The notes beneath the pieces are model-generated. The model searched no databases and was not told the DNA's origin. It saw nothing but the letters and a program-made list of their open reading frames with translations. A program made the translations under genes and the position numbers. This document shows, in pieces, positions 48,608 through 57,905 of a DNA stretch of 64,000 bases (position 1 is the first letter of the stretch; every line of letters starts with the position of its first letter). The DNA lies in assembly GCF_003601985.1 (NCBI RefSeq), contig NZ_QZXA01000002.1, positions 310,001 to 374,000 on the forward strand, in the 5' to 3' direction. This DNA comes from Mesorhizobium jarvisii. GTDB lineage: Bacteria > Pseudomonadota > Alphaproteobacteria > Rhizobiales > Rhizobiaceae.

Positions 48608-49936
48608 ATGCGTTTGTCGCGCTATTTCCTGCCTATCCTCAAAGAAAATCCGCGCGAGGCCGAGATCGTCTCGCATCGGCTGATGCTGCGTGCCGGCATG
48701 ATCCGCCAGCAGGGGCAGGGCAGTTTTTCCTGGTTGCCACTTGGCAAGCGGGTGTTGGACAAGGTCTGCCAGATCATCCGCGAGGAGCAGAACCGCGCCG
48801 GCGCGCTGGAAATCCTGATGCCGACCATCCAGTCGGCCGATCTGTGGCGCGAAAGCGGCCGCTACAACGACTATGGCAAGGAGATGCTGCGCATCAAGGA
48901 CCGCCAGGACCGCGACATGCTCTACGGCCCGACCAACGAGGAAATGGTCACCGAGATCTTCCGCGCCTATGTGAAGTCCTACAAGGATTTGCCGCTCAAC
49001 CTCTACCACATCCAGTGGAAGTTCCGCGACGAGGTGCGGCCACGCTTCGGCGTCATGCGCTCGCGCGAGTTCCTGATGAAGGACGCCTATTCCTTCGACC
49101 TCGACTTCGAGGGCGCGAGGGCTGCCTACAACAGGATGTTCGTCTCCTACCTCAGGACGTTTACGCGCATGGGCCTGCAGGCGATTCCGATGCGCGCCGA
49201 CACCGGGCCGATCGGCGGCGACCTCAGCCACGAATTCATCATCCTGGCCGATACCGGCGAAAGCCAGGTTTTCTGCCATCGCGACTATCTTTCGCTTGCC
49301 GTGCCGGGCGCCGAAACCGACTTCGCCAATGACGGCGAGATATCAGATATCGTCAAGACATGGACGACGCCCTACGCCGCCACCGACGAGATGCATGACG
49401 AAGCAGCTTGGGAAAGGGTGCCCGAGAGCGACAAGGTTTCGGCGCGCGGCATCGAGGTTGGTCACATCTTCCATTTCGGCGAGAAGTATTCCAAGCCGAT
49501 GGGCGCCAAGGTGACCGGACCGGACGGCAAGGACCATTTCGCCTCCGGCGGTTCCTACGGCATCGGCCCGTCGCGCCTGGTCGCGGCGATCATCGAAGCC
49601 AGCCATGACGAGAACGGCATCATCTGGCCCGACGCCGTGGCGCCGTTCGACATCGGCCTGATCAACATGAAGGTGGGCGACGCCGATTGCGACCGTGTCA
49701 GCGAAGAGCTGAATGCCGCCTTCACCGCCGCCGGCAAGGACGTGCTCTATGACGACACCGACCAGCGGCCGGGCGGCAAGTTCGCCACCGCCGACCTGAT
49801 CGGTCTACCCTGGCAAGTGATCGTCGGACCGCGCGGCGTGGCCGCCGGCGAGGTCGAGATCAAGAATCGCAGGACCGGCGAGCGCGAAACGCTGCCGATC
49901 GCCGATGCGAAAAAACGCTTCGGTGCCGCCGCATGA
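48608..49936 (+). CDS. proS: Prolyl-tRNA synthetase, short alphaproteobacterial form
   Basis: A class II synthetase of 442 residues that lacks the INS editing domain found in the about 570-residue E. coli enzyme; the short form is usual in Rhizobiales. Motif 2 is seen in [20 protein letters not shown], and motif 3 in [19 protein letters not shown]. The C-terminal anticodon-binding domain ([20 protein letters not shown]) is complete. The stop overlaps the start of the lipoprotein-release permease gene by four bases. Confidence 0.96.
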   Translation: MRLSRYFLPILKENPREAEIVSHRLMLRAGMIRQQGQGSFSWLPLGKRVLDKVCQIIREEQNRAGALEILMPTIQSADLWRESGRYNDYGKEMLRIKDRQDRDMLYGPTNEEMVTEIFRAYVKSYKDLPLNLYHIQWKFRDEVRPRFGVMRSREFLMKDAYSFDLDFEGARAAYNRMFVSYLRTFTRMGLQAIPMRADTGPIGGDLSHEFIILADTGESQVFCHRDYLSLAVPGAETDFANDGEISDIVKTWTTPYAATDEMHDEAAWERVPESDKVSARGIEVGHIFHFGEKYSKPMGAKVTGPDGKDHFASGGSYGIGPSRLVAAIIEASHDENGIIWPDAVAPFDIGLINMKVGDADCDRVSEELNAAFTAAGKDVLYDDTDQRPGGKFATADLIGLPWQVIVGPRGVAAGEVEIKNRRTGERETLPIADAKKRFGAAA

Positions 49937-51219
49937 GCGAGGCGGCGGCGGCAAGATCAGCGGGCGCCGGCCCGTTCTCCTTCTTCGAGCGCACGGTTGC
50001 CTGGCGCTATTTGCGCTCGCGGCGCAAGGAGACGGTGATCTCGGTCATCGCCTCGATCTCCTTCCTCGGCATCATGCTGGGGGTGGCGACGCTGATCGTC
50101 GTCATGGCTGTGATGAACGGGTTCCGCGCCGAGCTTTTGACGCGCATCCTTGGCGTCAACGGCCATCTGATCGTGCAGCCGCTCGACTCGCCGCTTGAGG
50201 ACTACGCCCAGGTTGCCGGCCGCATCAACGGCGTGCCCGGCGTCAAATACGCCATTCCGCTGATCGACGGCCAGGTGCTGGCGCAAGGCAATGTCGGCGG
50301 CGGCACGGGCGCACTGGTGCGCGGTATCAGGGGCGAAGATCTCGGCAAGATCGCCATCGTCGCCAACAACATCAAGCAGGGTTCGCTCGCCGGTTTCGAT
50401 TCGGGCGAGGGCGTCGCCATCGGCAAGCGCATGGCCGAGAATCTCGGCCTGACGCTGGGCGACACCATCACGCTCATCTCGCCCGATGGCGACGTAACGC
50501 CGATCGGCACGACGCCGCGCATGAAAGGCTACAAGATCGCGGCGATCTTCGAAGTCGGCATGTCGGAATATGACACGTCCATCGTCTACATGCCGTTCTC
50601 CGAAGCGCAGCTCTATTTCAACATGGATGGCCGCGCACAGACGATCGAGATCTATGTCGACAATCCCGACAATGTCGACGCGCTGAAACCGAAGGTGGAA
50701 GAGGCAGCGCAGCGGCCGATCGACATGGTCGACTGGCGCCAGCGCAACGAGACCTTCTTTTCCGCCCTGCAGGTCGAGCGCAACGTCATGTTCATGATCC
50801 TGACGCTGATCGTGCTGGTGGCCGCGCTCAACATCATTTCGGGACTGATCATGCTGGTGAAGGACAAGGGGCACGACATCGCCATCCTGCGCACCATGGG
50901 CGCCTCGCGCGGCGCCATCCTGCGCATCTTCCTGATGACGGGGGCGGCGATCGGCGTCACCGGTACGCTCGCCGGCGTGCTGCTCGGCGTCGTCATCTGC
51001 ACCAACATCGAATCGATCCGCCAGTTCTTCTCCTGGATGACCGGCAAGGTGCTGTTCAACCCGGAGCTCTATTTCCTCAGCCAGCTGCCGGCGAAGATGG
51101 ATCCGCGCGAGACGACCTATGTCATCATCATGGCGCTTGGGCTGTCCTTCCTGGCAACGGTGTTTCCGGCATGGCGGGCCGCCCGCCTCGATCCGGTCGA
51201 AGCCTTGAGGTACGAGTAG
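49933..51219 (+). CDS. lolC: Lipoprotein-releasing ABC transporter permease (LolC/LolE type)
   Basis: A 428-residue inner-membrane permease that extracts outer-membrane lipoproteins and hands them to LolA. One N-terminal helix ([20 protein letters not shown]) is followed by a periplasmic MacB_PCD domain and three C-terminal helices. [16 protein letters not shown] at the N-terminus and [15 protein letters not shown] are typical of LolC/E. There is one permease gene only, so it probably forms a homodimer (LolF-like) rather than a LolC-LolE pair. Its TAG stop overlaps the lolD GTG start. Confidence 0.94.
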   Translation: MSEAAAARSAGAGPFSFFERTVAWRYLRSRRKETVISVIASISFLGIMLGVATLIVVMAVMNGFRAELLTRILGVNGHLIVQPLDSPLEDYAQVAGRINGVPGVKYAIPLIDGQVLAQGNVGGGTGALVRGIRGEDLGKIAIVANNIKQGSLAGFDSGEGVAIGKRMAENLGLTLGDTITLISPDGDVTPIGTTPRMKGYKIAAIFEVGMSEYDTSIVYMPFSEAQLYFNMDGRAQTIEIYVDNPDNVDALKPKVEEAAQRPIDMVDWRQRNETFFSALQVERNVMFMILTLIVLVAALNIISGLIMLVKDKGHDIAILRTMGASRGAILRIFLMTGAAIGVTGTLAGVLLGVVICTNIESIRQFFSWMTGKVLFNPELYFLSQLPAKMDPRETTYVIIMALGLSFLATVFPAWRAARLDPVEALRYE

Positions 51220-51899
51220 TGGCCGAGATCATTATCGAGCTGAAGAGCGTCGAGCGGCACTATGTCCAGGGGCCGCGCAAGCTCACCATTTTGAACGGCG
51301 CCGATTTCTCGCTGAAGCGCGGCGAGATGGTGGCGCTGGTGGCGCCATCCGGCACCGGCAAGTCGACGCTGCTGCATACGGCCGGCCTGCTGGAACGCCC
51401 CGACGCAGGCGACGTGATCCTGGCCGGCCGGGCCTGCGGGCGGCTCTCCGACGACGAACGCACGTCAATCCGCCGCAACGATGTCGGCTTCGTCTACCAG
51501 TTCCACCATCTGCTGCCGGAGTTTTCCGCGCTGGAAAACATCATGATGCCGCAGCTGATCAAGGGCCTGCCGCGCAAGGAAGCGGCCGAGCGCGCCGCGC
51601 AACTGCTCGACTATATGCAGATCGGCAAGCGCGCCTCGCACCGGCCGTCCGAACTCTCCGGCGGCGAGCAGCAGCGCGTCGCCATTGCCCGCGCCGTCGC
51701 CAATGCTCCGCTGGTGCTGCTGGCCGACGAGCCGACCGGTAATCTCGACCCGGTCACCGCCTCCTATGTCTTCGAGGCGCTGGGCGCGCTGGTCAAGCAA
51801 TCGGGCCTGGCGGCGCTGATCGCCACCCACAATCACGAGCTGGCATCGCGCATGGACCGGCGCGTCACGCTCGCCGACGGCAAGGTCGTGCCGCTTTAG
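51219..51899 (+). CDS. lolD: Lipoprotein-releasing system ATP-binding protein
   Basis: The ATPase of the Lol exporter, 226 residues from the GTG at 51219, which shares a base with the permease stop (TAGTG). Walker A is [12 protein letters not shown], where most LolD proteins have GPSG; the signature is [14 protein letters not shown] and Walker [13 protein letters not shown]. The [18 protein letters not shown]-loop region is LolD-specific. The start extension in the permease frame is ignored. Confidence 0.94.
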   Translation: MAEIIIELKSVERHYVQGPRKLTILNGADFSLKRGEMVALVAPSGTGKSTLLHTAGLLERPDAGDVILAGRACGRLSDDERTSIRRNDVGFVYQFHHLLPEFSALENIMMPQLIKGLPRKEAAERAAQLLDYMQIGKRASHRPSELSGGEQQRVAIARAVANAPLVLLADEPTGNLDPVTASYVFEALGALVKQSGLAALIATHNHELASRMDRRVTLADGKVVPL

Positions 51900-52106
51900 G
51901 CTGTGCCGATATCAGGCGAATTGACCGAATATCGACACATCCGCGAAGATGGGTTTGGCCGAATCTTCATATGGCTTTCTAGACCTCGCCGAGGGCCTGT
52001 CGCCATTCACTATCGCGACCTGTTGATAGGCGTCTCGCCATCAACCTTTCCTTAACCCTGCCGATCTGATCGCCCGGAGATTCTTGGCGGGACCGGATTC
52101 TGCGCG

Positions 52107-52141
52107 TTGACATTGAAACAAAATTAGAACAAATTGCGAAC
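52107..52141 (+). promoter_or_regulatory. Promoter with SOS (LexA) box
   Basis: TTGACA (52107-52112) is a perfect -35. About 17 bases later, where the -10 should be, lies GAACaaattgcGAAC (52127-52141). GAAC-N7-GAAC (GTTC-N7-GTTC on the other strand) is the known LexA-binding direct repeat of rhizobia and Rhodobacter, so repression by LexA and induction by DNA damage is expected. Confidence 0.7.
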
Positions 52142-52163
52142 ATATCAACAACAGGAGAGAGTT

Positions 52164-52250
52164 ATGACCGATCTGGTTCAGGATGTCATCTCACTGGTTT
52201 GCATGAGCACTTTCCTCATTTCCATGGCGATCTGGATCGGCGCCATGTGA
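52164..52250 (+). CDS. 28-residue single-helix membrane protein, SOS-box controlled
   Basis: A short gene with a strong ribosome-binding site (AGGAGAGAG, then ATG at 52164) that encodes a 28-residue protein. The N-terminus MTDLVQD is acidic; the rest (VISLVCMSTFLISMA, then IWIGAM) is one hydrophobic helix. It stands 22 bases after an SOS-type box that overlaps its promoter. Caulobacter SidA, a 29-residue LexA-controlled inner-membrane division inhibitor, has the same layout, so a checkpoint role is an attractive inference; I cannot show sequence homology. The next gene begins 112 bases downstream and might be coregulated. Confidence 0.7.
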   Translation: MTDLVQDVISLVCMSTFLISMAIWIGAM

Positions 52251-52362
52251 TCTGGCGGCTCTCGCCGCCGTCGTTCCTGGCGGATGAAGTCCGCTTCCCC
52301 GTTAAGCCTTTCTTGCCGCCGCGGCGCTAGGGTGCGCCTCTCAGGCAGGGAGCAACATTCAG

Positions 52363-53613
52363 GTGTCGCCCATCGTCACGGCCATTCTGGTGGCCAGCAA
52401 TCTCGGGCTGATCTTTCTCTTGATGACCGTGCCGCTTGGTTCGCGCACGGTCAGGGTCAGCCGCGTGATTGCGATGGACCGCCAGCGACTCTGGCAGGCG
52501 CTATGGCCGCTTGGCAGCGATGCCGGCTGGTCCGGCGAGATCCTGTCGGCCGAGCCGCTGGACGGGGAGGGTGTGTCCCGCATCATGCTGTCGTGGGAAG
52601 GCCGCGACGGCAAGCCGATCGAGCGCAGGGCGCGGTTTGACGATGTCGTCGAGGGCAGCCGCTTCTCGATGCGCGTGCTTGAGGATACGGCGCTCGATGC
52701 TTCGTTCTGGAAAGACTATCGCGAAACCGCCGAGCTCGTCTCCGAAGGCAGCGGCACGCGGGTAACGCTCGGCCGGACGGATCGTTACCGCGGTGTTGCC
52801 TTTCTGGTGTTCCGTTATTTCGCCATGCGCCGCGAACTGTCCAAGCTGCAGCGTTGGGCGATGACCGGGCAGTACCGCAAGGGCGGTTGGTTCGAGCATC
52901 CGCTGAGCCAGGTCGGCTTTGCCGTGCTGTCGGCATTGATCTTGTGGCCGTTCTTCGGCCTTCACCTCGGGGGGCTGGCGCTGGCCGCCATCCTGACGTC
53001 GGTCGTTGCCCTGCACGAGCTTGGCCACATGGCGGCATTCCGGCTGATGGGCCACCGCAAGGCGCGGATGATCTTCATCCCGCTGCTCGGCGGCATCGCC
53101 ATTGGCGGCCGGCCCTACAACAGCCGTTTCGAAGTGGCCTTCGTGGCGCTGATGGGGGCGGGTTTTTCTGCCTTCCTGGTGCCGATCGTCATCGCCGCCA
53201 GTGCGCTGGCCGGCAGCGAGGGGCATAAGGGCGCGGCCGCGCTGCTGGCGGCGCTGGCAGGCTGTGCGGCCCTGTTCAACATCGCCAATCTGGTGCCGGT
53301 GTGGAAGTTCGATGGCGGCCAGGTGCTGCGCCAGATCTGCCCGGGGCCGGTCGCGCTGGCGCTGGCCTCGTTCTTCCTGCTCTCGGCATTTTTGGCGGTG
53401 GGCTGGCGGGCCGGCTTTTCCTCCGGCTTTCTGCTGGCGACGGGAGCGGTCTTTTCAATCCTAAGCCTGCTGACGATGGGCAGCGGGGTGAAGCCGCGTT
53501 ACGAGCTGAAGCCTATCCGTACCGTCGACCGCTTCGCCATCGCCGGCGCACTGCTGGCGGTGTTCGTCATCCATGGCTGCGGCGTTCTGTGGGCGTCGGC
53601 GCAATTGCTTTGA
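52363..53613 (+). CDS. START-like domain fused to M50 (site-2 protease-like) membrane metalloprotease
   Basis: A 416-residue protein from the GTG at 52363. After an N-terminal helix (VTAILVASNLGLIFLLM), residues about 30-170 look like a SRPBCC/START-type ligand-binding fold (RVIAMDRQRLWQALWPLG). The rest is polytopic, with the zinc motif ALHELGHMAAF and the distal VPVWKFDGGQVL, which corresponds to the NxxPxxxxDGG site of M50 proteases. It should therefore cleave within or near the membrane. The fusion with a START-like domain is unusual. Substrate unknown; it follows the SOS-linked small gene. Confidence 0.8.
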   Translation: MSPIVTAILVASNLGLIFLLMTVPLGSRTVRVSRVIAMDRQRLWQALWPLGSDAGWSGEILSAEPLDGEGVSRIMLSWEGRDGKPIERRARFDDVVEGSRFSMRVLEDTALDASFWKDYRETAELVSEGSGTRVTLGRTDRYRGVAFLVFRYFAMRRELSKLQRWAMTGQYRKGGWFEHPLSQVGFAVLSALILWPFFGLHLGGLALAAILTSVVALHELGHMAAFRLMGHRKARMIFIPLLGGIAIGGRPYNSRFEVAFVALMGAGFSAFLVPIVIAASALAGSEGHKGAAALLAALAGCAALFNIANLVPVWKFDGGQVLRQICPGPVALALASFFLLSAFLAVGWRAGFSSGFLLATGAVFSILSLLTMGSGVKPRYELKPIRTVDRFAIAGALLAVFVIHGCGVLWASAQLL

Positions 53614-53624
53614 GCTGGAAAGGA

Positions 53625-54368
53625 TCAACCCGTCTTGCGGGCAGCCTCGGCCGACAAGGCCGCCACGGGACCAAAAACATCCTCGAAGGCTGATTTCAGC
53701 GCCAGATCCAGATCGGCCATGCCGACGGGCAGGCCGAGGTCGACGAGGCTGGTGACGCCATGGTCCTGGACGCCGCAGGGAACGATGCCGCCGAAATGCT
53801 CAAGCTCCGGTTCGACATTGATGGCGATGCCGTGAAAGCTCACCCAGCGCCGCAGCCGGATACCGATCGCGGCGATCTTATCCTCCGCCGGCGAGCCGTC
53901 CGGCAGGGCAGGGCGATCAGGCCGCACCACCCACACGCCTACCCGGTCCTCGCGGCGTTCGCCGCGCACGTTGAAGGCGGCGAGCGTGCCGATGATCCAT
54001 TGTTCGAGCGCGGCGACGAAAGCGCGCACATCCTCGCGCCGCCGTTTCAGGTCGAGCATGACATAGGCGACCCGCTGGCCCGGCCCATGATAGGTGTATT
54101 CGCCGCCACGTCCGGCGGCAAAGACGGGAAAGCGATCAGGCTCGATCAGGTCCTCGATGCGGGCGCTGGTGCCGGCAGTGTAGAGCGGGGGATGCTCGAC
54201 CAGCCAGACCATTTCGCCGGCGGCCCCGCTGCGGATCGCCTCGGCCCGCGCTTCCATGAAGGCCAGTGCCTCGGGGTAGGCGGTAAGGCCGGGCTCGATG
54301 CGCCACTCCACCGGTGCCGAACCGGGGAGCGGCAGGAACGACGTGGCGATCTGGCTGCGTTCTGTCAT
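53625..54368 (-). CDS. lipB: Octanoyltransferase LipB
   Basis: LipB moves the octanoyl group from acyl carrier protein to the lipoyl domains of 2-oxoacid dehydrogenases and GcvH, as the first step of lipoate assembly. Catalytic Lys is in [14 protein letters not shown] and the Cys nucleophile in [35 protein letters not shown] is the substrate loop. The ATG at 54368 ([10 protein letters not shown]) gives 247 residues; upstream in-frame codons give an atypical extension with several cysteines and arginines. It converges with the M50-type gene, twelve bases apart. Confidence 0.94.
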   Translation of the reverse strand: MTERSQIATSFLPLPGSAPVEWRIEPGLTAYPEALAFMEARAEAIRSGAAGEMVWLVEHPPLYTAGTSARIEDLIEPDRFPVFAAGRGGEYTYHGPGQRVAYVMLDLKRRREDVRAFVAALEQWIIGTLAAFNVRGERREDRVGVWVVRPDRPALPDGSPAEDKIAAIGIRLRRWVSFHGIAINVEPELEHFGGIVPCGVQDHGVTSLVDLGLPVGMADLDLALKSAFEDVFGPVAALSAEAARKTG

Positions 54369-54603
54369 GGTTCTTCGTTTTTGTTCATGCATGCCGCGAT
54401 CCCAAAACCGCCTCGCGCTTTCGGGCAACATGCATCCGCCTCCCATATGGCGATATCGGACGCAAACGTCCAGTTCCGCATGCTCATTCCGATCCTGTGG
54501 ACCGATATGCCAATCGGTTGAGATTATTGCGCATCGCGCACTTGTTTCGCCGGAAACGATTTGCTACACGCCGCGAGCCGGTCGGTTCCGGCTCCTACCA
54601 CGT

Positions 54604-54688
54604 GCGGTCGTGGCGGAATTGGTAGACGCGCAGCGTTGAGGTCGCTGTGGGGCAACCCGTGGAAGTTCGAGTCTTCTCGACCGCACCA
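54604..54688 (+). tRNA. tRNA-Leu (anticodon GAG)
   Basis: Acceptor GCGGTCG pairs with CGACCGC. The anticodon stem CAGCG/CGCTG encloses TTGAGGT (anticodon GAG). A long variable arm (TGGGGCAACCCGT region) and GTTCGAGTC in the T arm follow, as expected for a class II leucine tRNA. The CCA end is encoded. Confidence 0.97.
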
Positions 54689-54774
54689 AATTTCCTGAAG
54701 CAAGCCTTCGGACGCCTTGCAATAACCTCCGGCAATCTGGCGATCATCAGACCCTGAGCACGGTGCCGGCCGCT

Positions 54775-56100
54775 CTATAAGGGCCGGACCTCGGGTCCAT
54801 TCGGCAGATCGACGGTCACGACAAGGCCGCTTGGCTGGTTGTCGTGCAACTCGATCCTGCCGCCGTGACCCTGGATGATATCTGCCACGATCGAGAGGCC
54901 GAGACCGAAACCGTGTTTCGACGCAACGCCGCGCGACATATCCTCCTTGAAGAAGGGTTCGAAAACGCGCGAGCGCGCCGTCATCGAAATTCCCGGCCCA
55001 TCGTCGCCCACCGCGATACGCGCCGCCGAGTCGGTCTGCGTCAAGGCGACGGTGACGTTGCCGGCAAATTTGACCCCGTTGTCGCATAAATTGGTGATGG
55101 CGCGCGCCAGCGCATTGGGTTTGCACCAGCCCAGAAGCCTGTCCGGTCCGGAATAGGAAACCGAAAACCCGACATCGGAGAATTCGGCACAGACGGTCTG
55201 CAGCACGCTGGCAATGTCGGCCCGCTGCAGCTTTTCGGTCGAGACGTCGTTGCGCAGATAGGTCAGGGTCTCGTCGATCAGATCCTCGATGTGCCGGACG
55301 TCGGACAATATGGCGGCTCGAACGGGGCCGTCATCCATGCGCTCGGCGCGAAGGCGCAGCCGCGTCAACGGCGTGCGCAGATCATGACTGACGCTGCGCA
55401 GCATGCGGGTGCGGTTCTCGATCATGGTGCGGATACGCGTTCTCATCCTGTTCAGCGCGCGCGCCAGGCCGACCATTTCGATGGAGCCGCGTTCGGCGAA
55501 AAGTTCGTTGCCATTCTCGATCTCGGCTTCCCCCACTGCGTTCGAGATGCGCTTCAATGGCTCCGTCACGGCCCAGACCGCAAATAGCCAGATCAACACA
55601 GGCAGGGCGACGAAAGCCATGAACCTGTAGAACGAGACACGGACGAAGCCTGATGTCAGCCAGGAATCGGGCATGCCGAAATGCGCCAGGACGCTCTGCT
55701 GGTCCAGGTCGATGACAAACGCATATTGGCGGCCGATCCTTATCCAGCGCCCAGGGATCGAGCCGCTCTCGATCTGAAGAAGCCATCCGGTGCTTCGCCA
55801 TTGCAGATAGGAATCTGGAATAGTGCTGATCTGCTCCCTGGGCAGGATCTTGAAATCAAAGCCGGCGCGTGTCGCCGCAGCCAGAACAGCGCCGCGGGCT
55901 TCGGTTGGCGTTTCGCGCAACAAGGCAGCGACAACGCCAGCCCGCCTGGCGCTGTCTTCCACCACGGGAAGGTCGACATTCGCTATCAAACCCTCGACGA
56001 CCGATCCGACGGACATGATCGCGATCACCGCCATGAAAATAATTGCCGCGAACTGCCCACGCACCGACTGGGGCAGGAAGCGGCGGACCAAGCGCCTCAC
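54775..56100 (-). CDS. Sensor histidine kinase
   Basis: A 441-residue membrane kinase: first helix about residues 17-37, a periplasmic sensor region of about 120 residues, second helix near 157-180, a HAMP segment, then the dimerisation/phosphoacceptor helix with H-box SVSHDLRTPLTRL and a HATPase_c domain (NLCDNGVKFA N-box, DDGPGIS, GFGLGLSIV). The asparagine box has DNG instead of the common DNA, a mild change. It is the last gene of the mipA-regulator-kinase operon and overlaps the regulator by four bases, so it is its cognate kinase. Confidence 0.94.
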   Translation of the reverse strand: MRRLVRRFLPQSVRGQFAAIIFMAVIAIMSVGSVVEGLIANVDLPVVEDSARRAGVVAALLRETPTEARGAVLAAATRAGFDFKILPREQISTIPDSYLQWRSTGWLLQIESGSIPGRWIRIGRQYAFVIDLDQQSVLAHFGMPDSWLTSGFVRVSFYRFMAFVALPVLIWLFAVWAVTEPLKRISNAVGEAEIENGNELFAERGSIEMVGLARALNRMRTRIRTMIENRTRMLRSVSHDLRTPLTRLRLRAERMDDGPVRAAILSDVRHIEDLIDETLTYLRNDVSTEKLQRADIASVLQTVCAEFSDVGFSVSYSGPDRLLGWCKPNALARAITNLCDNGVKFAGNVTVALTQTDSAARIAVGDDGPGISMTARSRVFEPFFKEDMSRGVASKHGFGLGLSIVADIIQGHGGRIELHDNQPSGLVVTVDLPNGPEVRPL

Positions 56101-56882
56101 GCTTCCTCCACCGTGGCGGTGAAGATGTAGCCACCCAGCCGGACAGTCTTGAGGAGAACGGGATCGCGCGCATCCTTTTCGATCTTCTGGCGAATCCGGC
56201 TGACATGGACATCGACGCTTCGCTCGATCGGGCCGGCAAGCCCGGCATGGGTGACGCTGAGAAGCTCCTCGCGCGACAGAACCCGGCCTGCATTGCGGCA
56301 GAACGCCAGCAAAAGATCGAATTCATGCGTCGTGGTCGCAACCCGCGCATTGCTGGGATCATGCAATTGCCGGCGAACGGGATCGAGGCGCCAGCCGTTG
56401 AAGCGAAGCACCCTTGTGCGGTCCCGTTCGTCGGGAGCGTAAGCCGTGCGGCGCAGCAACGCCCTTATCCTTGCGGTCAGTTCGCGCGCGCTGAACGGTT
56501 TGGTCACGTAATCGTCGGCGCCGATCTCCAGTCCGAAGATGCGGTCGATTTCCTCGCCAAGCGCCGTCAGCATCAGGATCGGAACGTTCGTTTGCGCGCG
56601 AAGCCGGCGGCATATGCTGAGGCCGTTCTCGCCAGGCAGCATGATATCGAGCACGATGAGATCGAATTTCTGGTTGCGAAGCGCGGCGTTCATGCGGACG
56701 CCGTTGCCGGCGATTTCGACGATCATGCCGTTTTCCGTCAGCGTCTCGCCCAGCATGCGGGCGATCTCGATGTCGTCTTCGACAATGAGGATCTGCGGGC
56801 CTTGCCTCGGCGATTTGAACTCGGCGTTCAGATCGATCCGGCTGGAGCTTACCGCGGCCTGCATTGCATTATGTGTGGGCAT
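56097..56882 (-). CDS. OmpR/PhoB-family response regulator
   Basis: A 261-residue regulator. Receiver domain: QILIVEDDIEIARML with acidic pocket, phospho-Asp in LIVLDIMLPGENG, and DDYVTKPFSARELTARI. The winged-helix effector includes HEFDLLLAFCRNAGRVLSREEL and RSVDVHVSRIRQKIEKD. The ATG at 56882 overlaps the MipA gene stop as TGATG; a TTG three bases earlier is less likely. The N-terminal 30 residues before the receiver are longer than usual. It is translated together with the neighbouring kinase and probably controls its own operon through the direct repeats at 57853-57871. Confidence 0.95.
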   Translation of the reverse strand: MPTHNAMQAAVSSSRIDLNAEFKSPRQGPQILIVEDDIEIARMLGETLTENGMIVEIAGNGVRMNAALRNQKFDLIVLDIMLPGENGLSICRRLRAQTNVPILMLTALGEEIDRIFGLEIGADDYVTKPFSARELTARIRALLRRTAYAPDERDRTRVLRFNGWRLDPVRRQLHDPSNARVATTTHEFDLLLAFCRNAGRVLSREELLSVTHAGLAGPIERSVDVHVSRIRQKIEKDARDPVLLKTVRLGGYIFTATVEEA

Positions 56883-57751
56883 CAAAACCGATATCCGACG
56901 AGAAGCATCCCCGAGGGCTGGACCTTGTCGACGACAACAGGGCTGTCGGCAGCGTCCCCCATGAGAATGCCCACCCCCGCCTGGCCACGCACCATCCAGT
57001 TGTGATTGAGCGTATATGTGGCGGAAATCGAAAAATCGGCGCGCTTCAACCCGGCGCGGGCATCATACTGGGTCAATCCCGAGCGAGCCGATTGCTCCGG
57101 CGTGACGCCGAAATAGGCCTGCATGTATTTTTCGTCAGCGAAGACGACCGATGCGCCCGCGCCGACCATCCATGACTGGGACAGAGGCTGGGTCACCTCG
57201 ATGCCAAGCGTGCCCTGCATGCCGTCGCTGCCGCCGATGGTCTTGTCCAATTGCGCGTAGATTTTCGCCGGGCCGAACTTCACCGCCGCCTTGGCCCCGA
57301 CGACCGCGCCCATGTCGACATCCCCCAGGCCGCGCAGACGATCGGCATCGTCCTCCTTGCGGCCCATGTCATAGCCAAGCCGCGCGCTGAGTTCGAACGG
57401 CCCGTGTTCATAGACGGCGATGTTGGCGCCCGTCGGATCTACCCTCACCGTGTCGAGGAATGTCGCCGATACGAAAGGGACCGGCATGACCTTGAACTCG
57501 TTGCTGCCCTCATATTTGGGAACGATGATGGCGCCGCCGCCCAGGACGACATGCCAGCCGGCCAGTTTCTGTTCGAAGCGCCCGAAACGCGAAGGATCGG
57601 GCGGCGGGGTCAGATCCCCGGTATCGTCGGCATCGGTGTCGACGGCAATGGCGTCCGCCGCCTGCACGATCTCAGAATGCGTTGAAAACACGATTGCCAT
57701 CGCCGCGAGAGGGGCCCGGCCGGCGAAGGTCCCAGAAACCAATTTGAACAT
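56882..57751 (-). CDS. MipA/OmpV family outer-membrane protein
   Basis: A 289-residue precursor with a signal peptide of about 30 residues and a barrel of the MipA/OmpV type: WHVVLGGGAIIVPKYEGSNE, PVPFVSATFLDTVRVDP, ELSARLGYDMGRKEDDADR, and the terminal VLLVGYRF-like end (SGMLLVGYRF) with final Phe. MipA scaffolds murein hydrolases in E. coli; other members respond to envelope stress or antibiotics. As the first gene of an operon with a two-component system, it may act as a sensor or as a target of the signal. Confidence 0.9.
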   Translation of the reverse strand: MFKLVSGTFAGRAPLAAMAIVFSTHSEIVQAADAIAVDTDADDTGDLTPPPDPSRFGRFEQKLAGWHVVLGGGAIIVPKYEGSNEFKVMPVPFVSATFLDTVRVDPTGANIAVYEHGPFELSARLGYDMGRKEDDADRLRGLGDVDMGAVVGAKAAVKFGPAKIYAQLDKTIGGSDGMQGTLGIEVTQPLSQSWMVGAGASVVFADEKYMQAYFGVTPEQSARSGLTQYDARAGLKRADFSISATYTLNHNWMVRGQAGVGILMGDAADSPVVVDKVQPSGMLLVGYRF

Positions 57752-57852
57752 GCATGCTCCAGAGCAGGGAGGCAGTAAGAGCCCCCGATGCTCCGGACTA
57801 TTTCAGGTGAAAATGGCTGCATGCGTGAAGTGATGTTAAGTTTTGTTGCGCA

Positions 57853-57871
57853 ATCTTGGCCTGATCTTGGC
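57853..57871 (-). promoter_or_regulatory. Tandem repeats, likely operator of the mipA operon
   Basis: ATCTTGGC occurs at 57853-57860 and 57864-57871 (GCCAAGAT on the minus strand), an 11-base period, about 100 bases before the mipA start. OmpR/PhoB-type regulators bind such direct repeats about one helical turn apart. Confidence 0.5.
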
Positions 57872-57905
57872 TCCTGTAGAAGCGCGCTACCACAAGCGCG
57901 GGAGG

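Noticed and set aside
48049..48609. 186-residue minus-strand frame before proS
   Set aside because: It runs through an intrinsic terminator, is rich in Cys and Arg, and has no family resemblance; a small RNA explains the region better.
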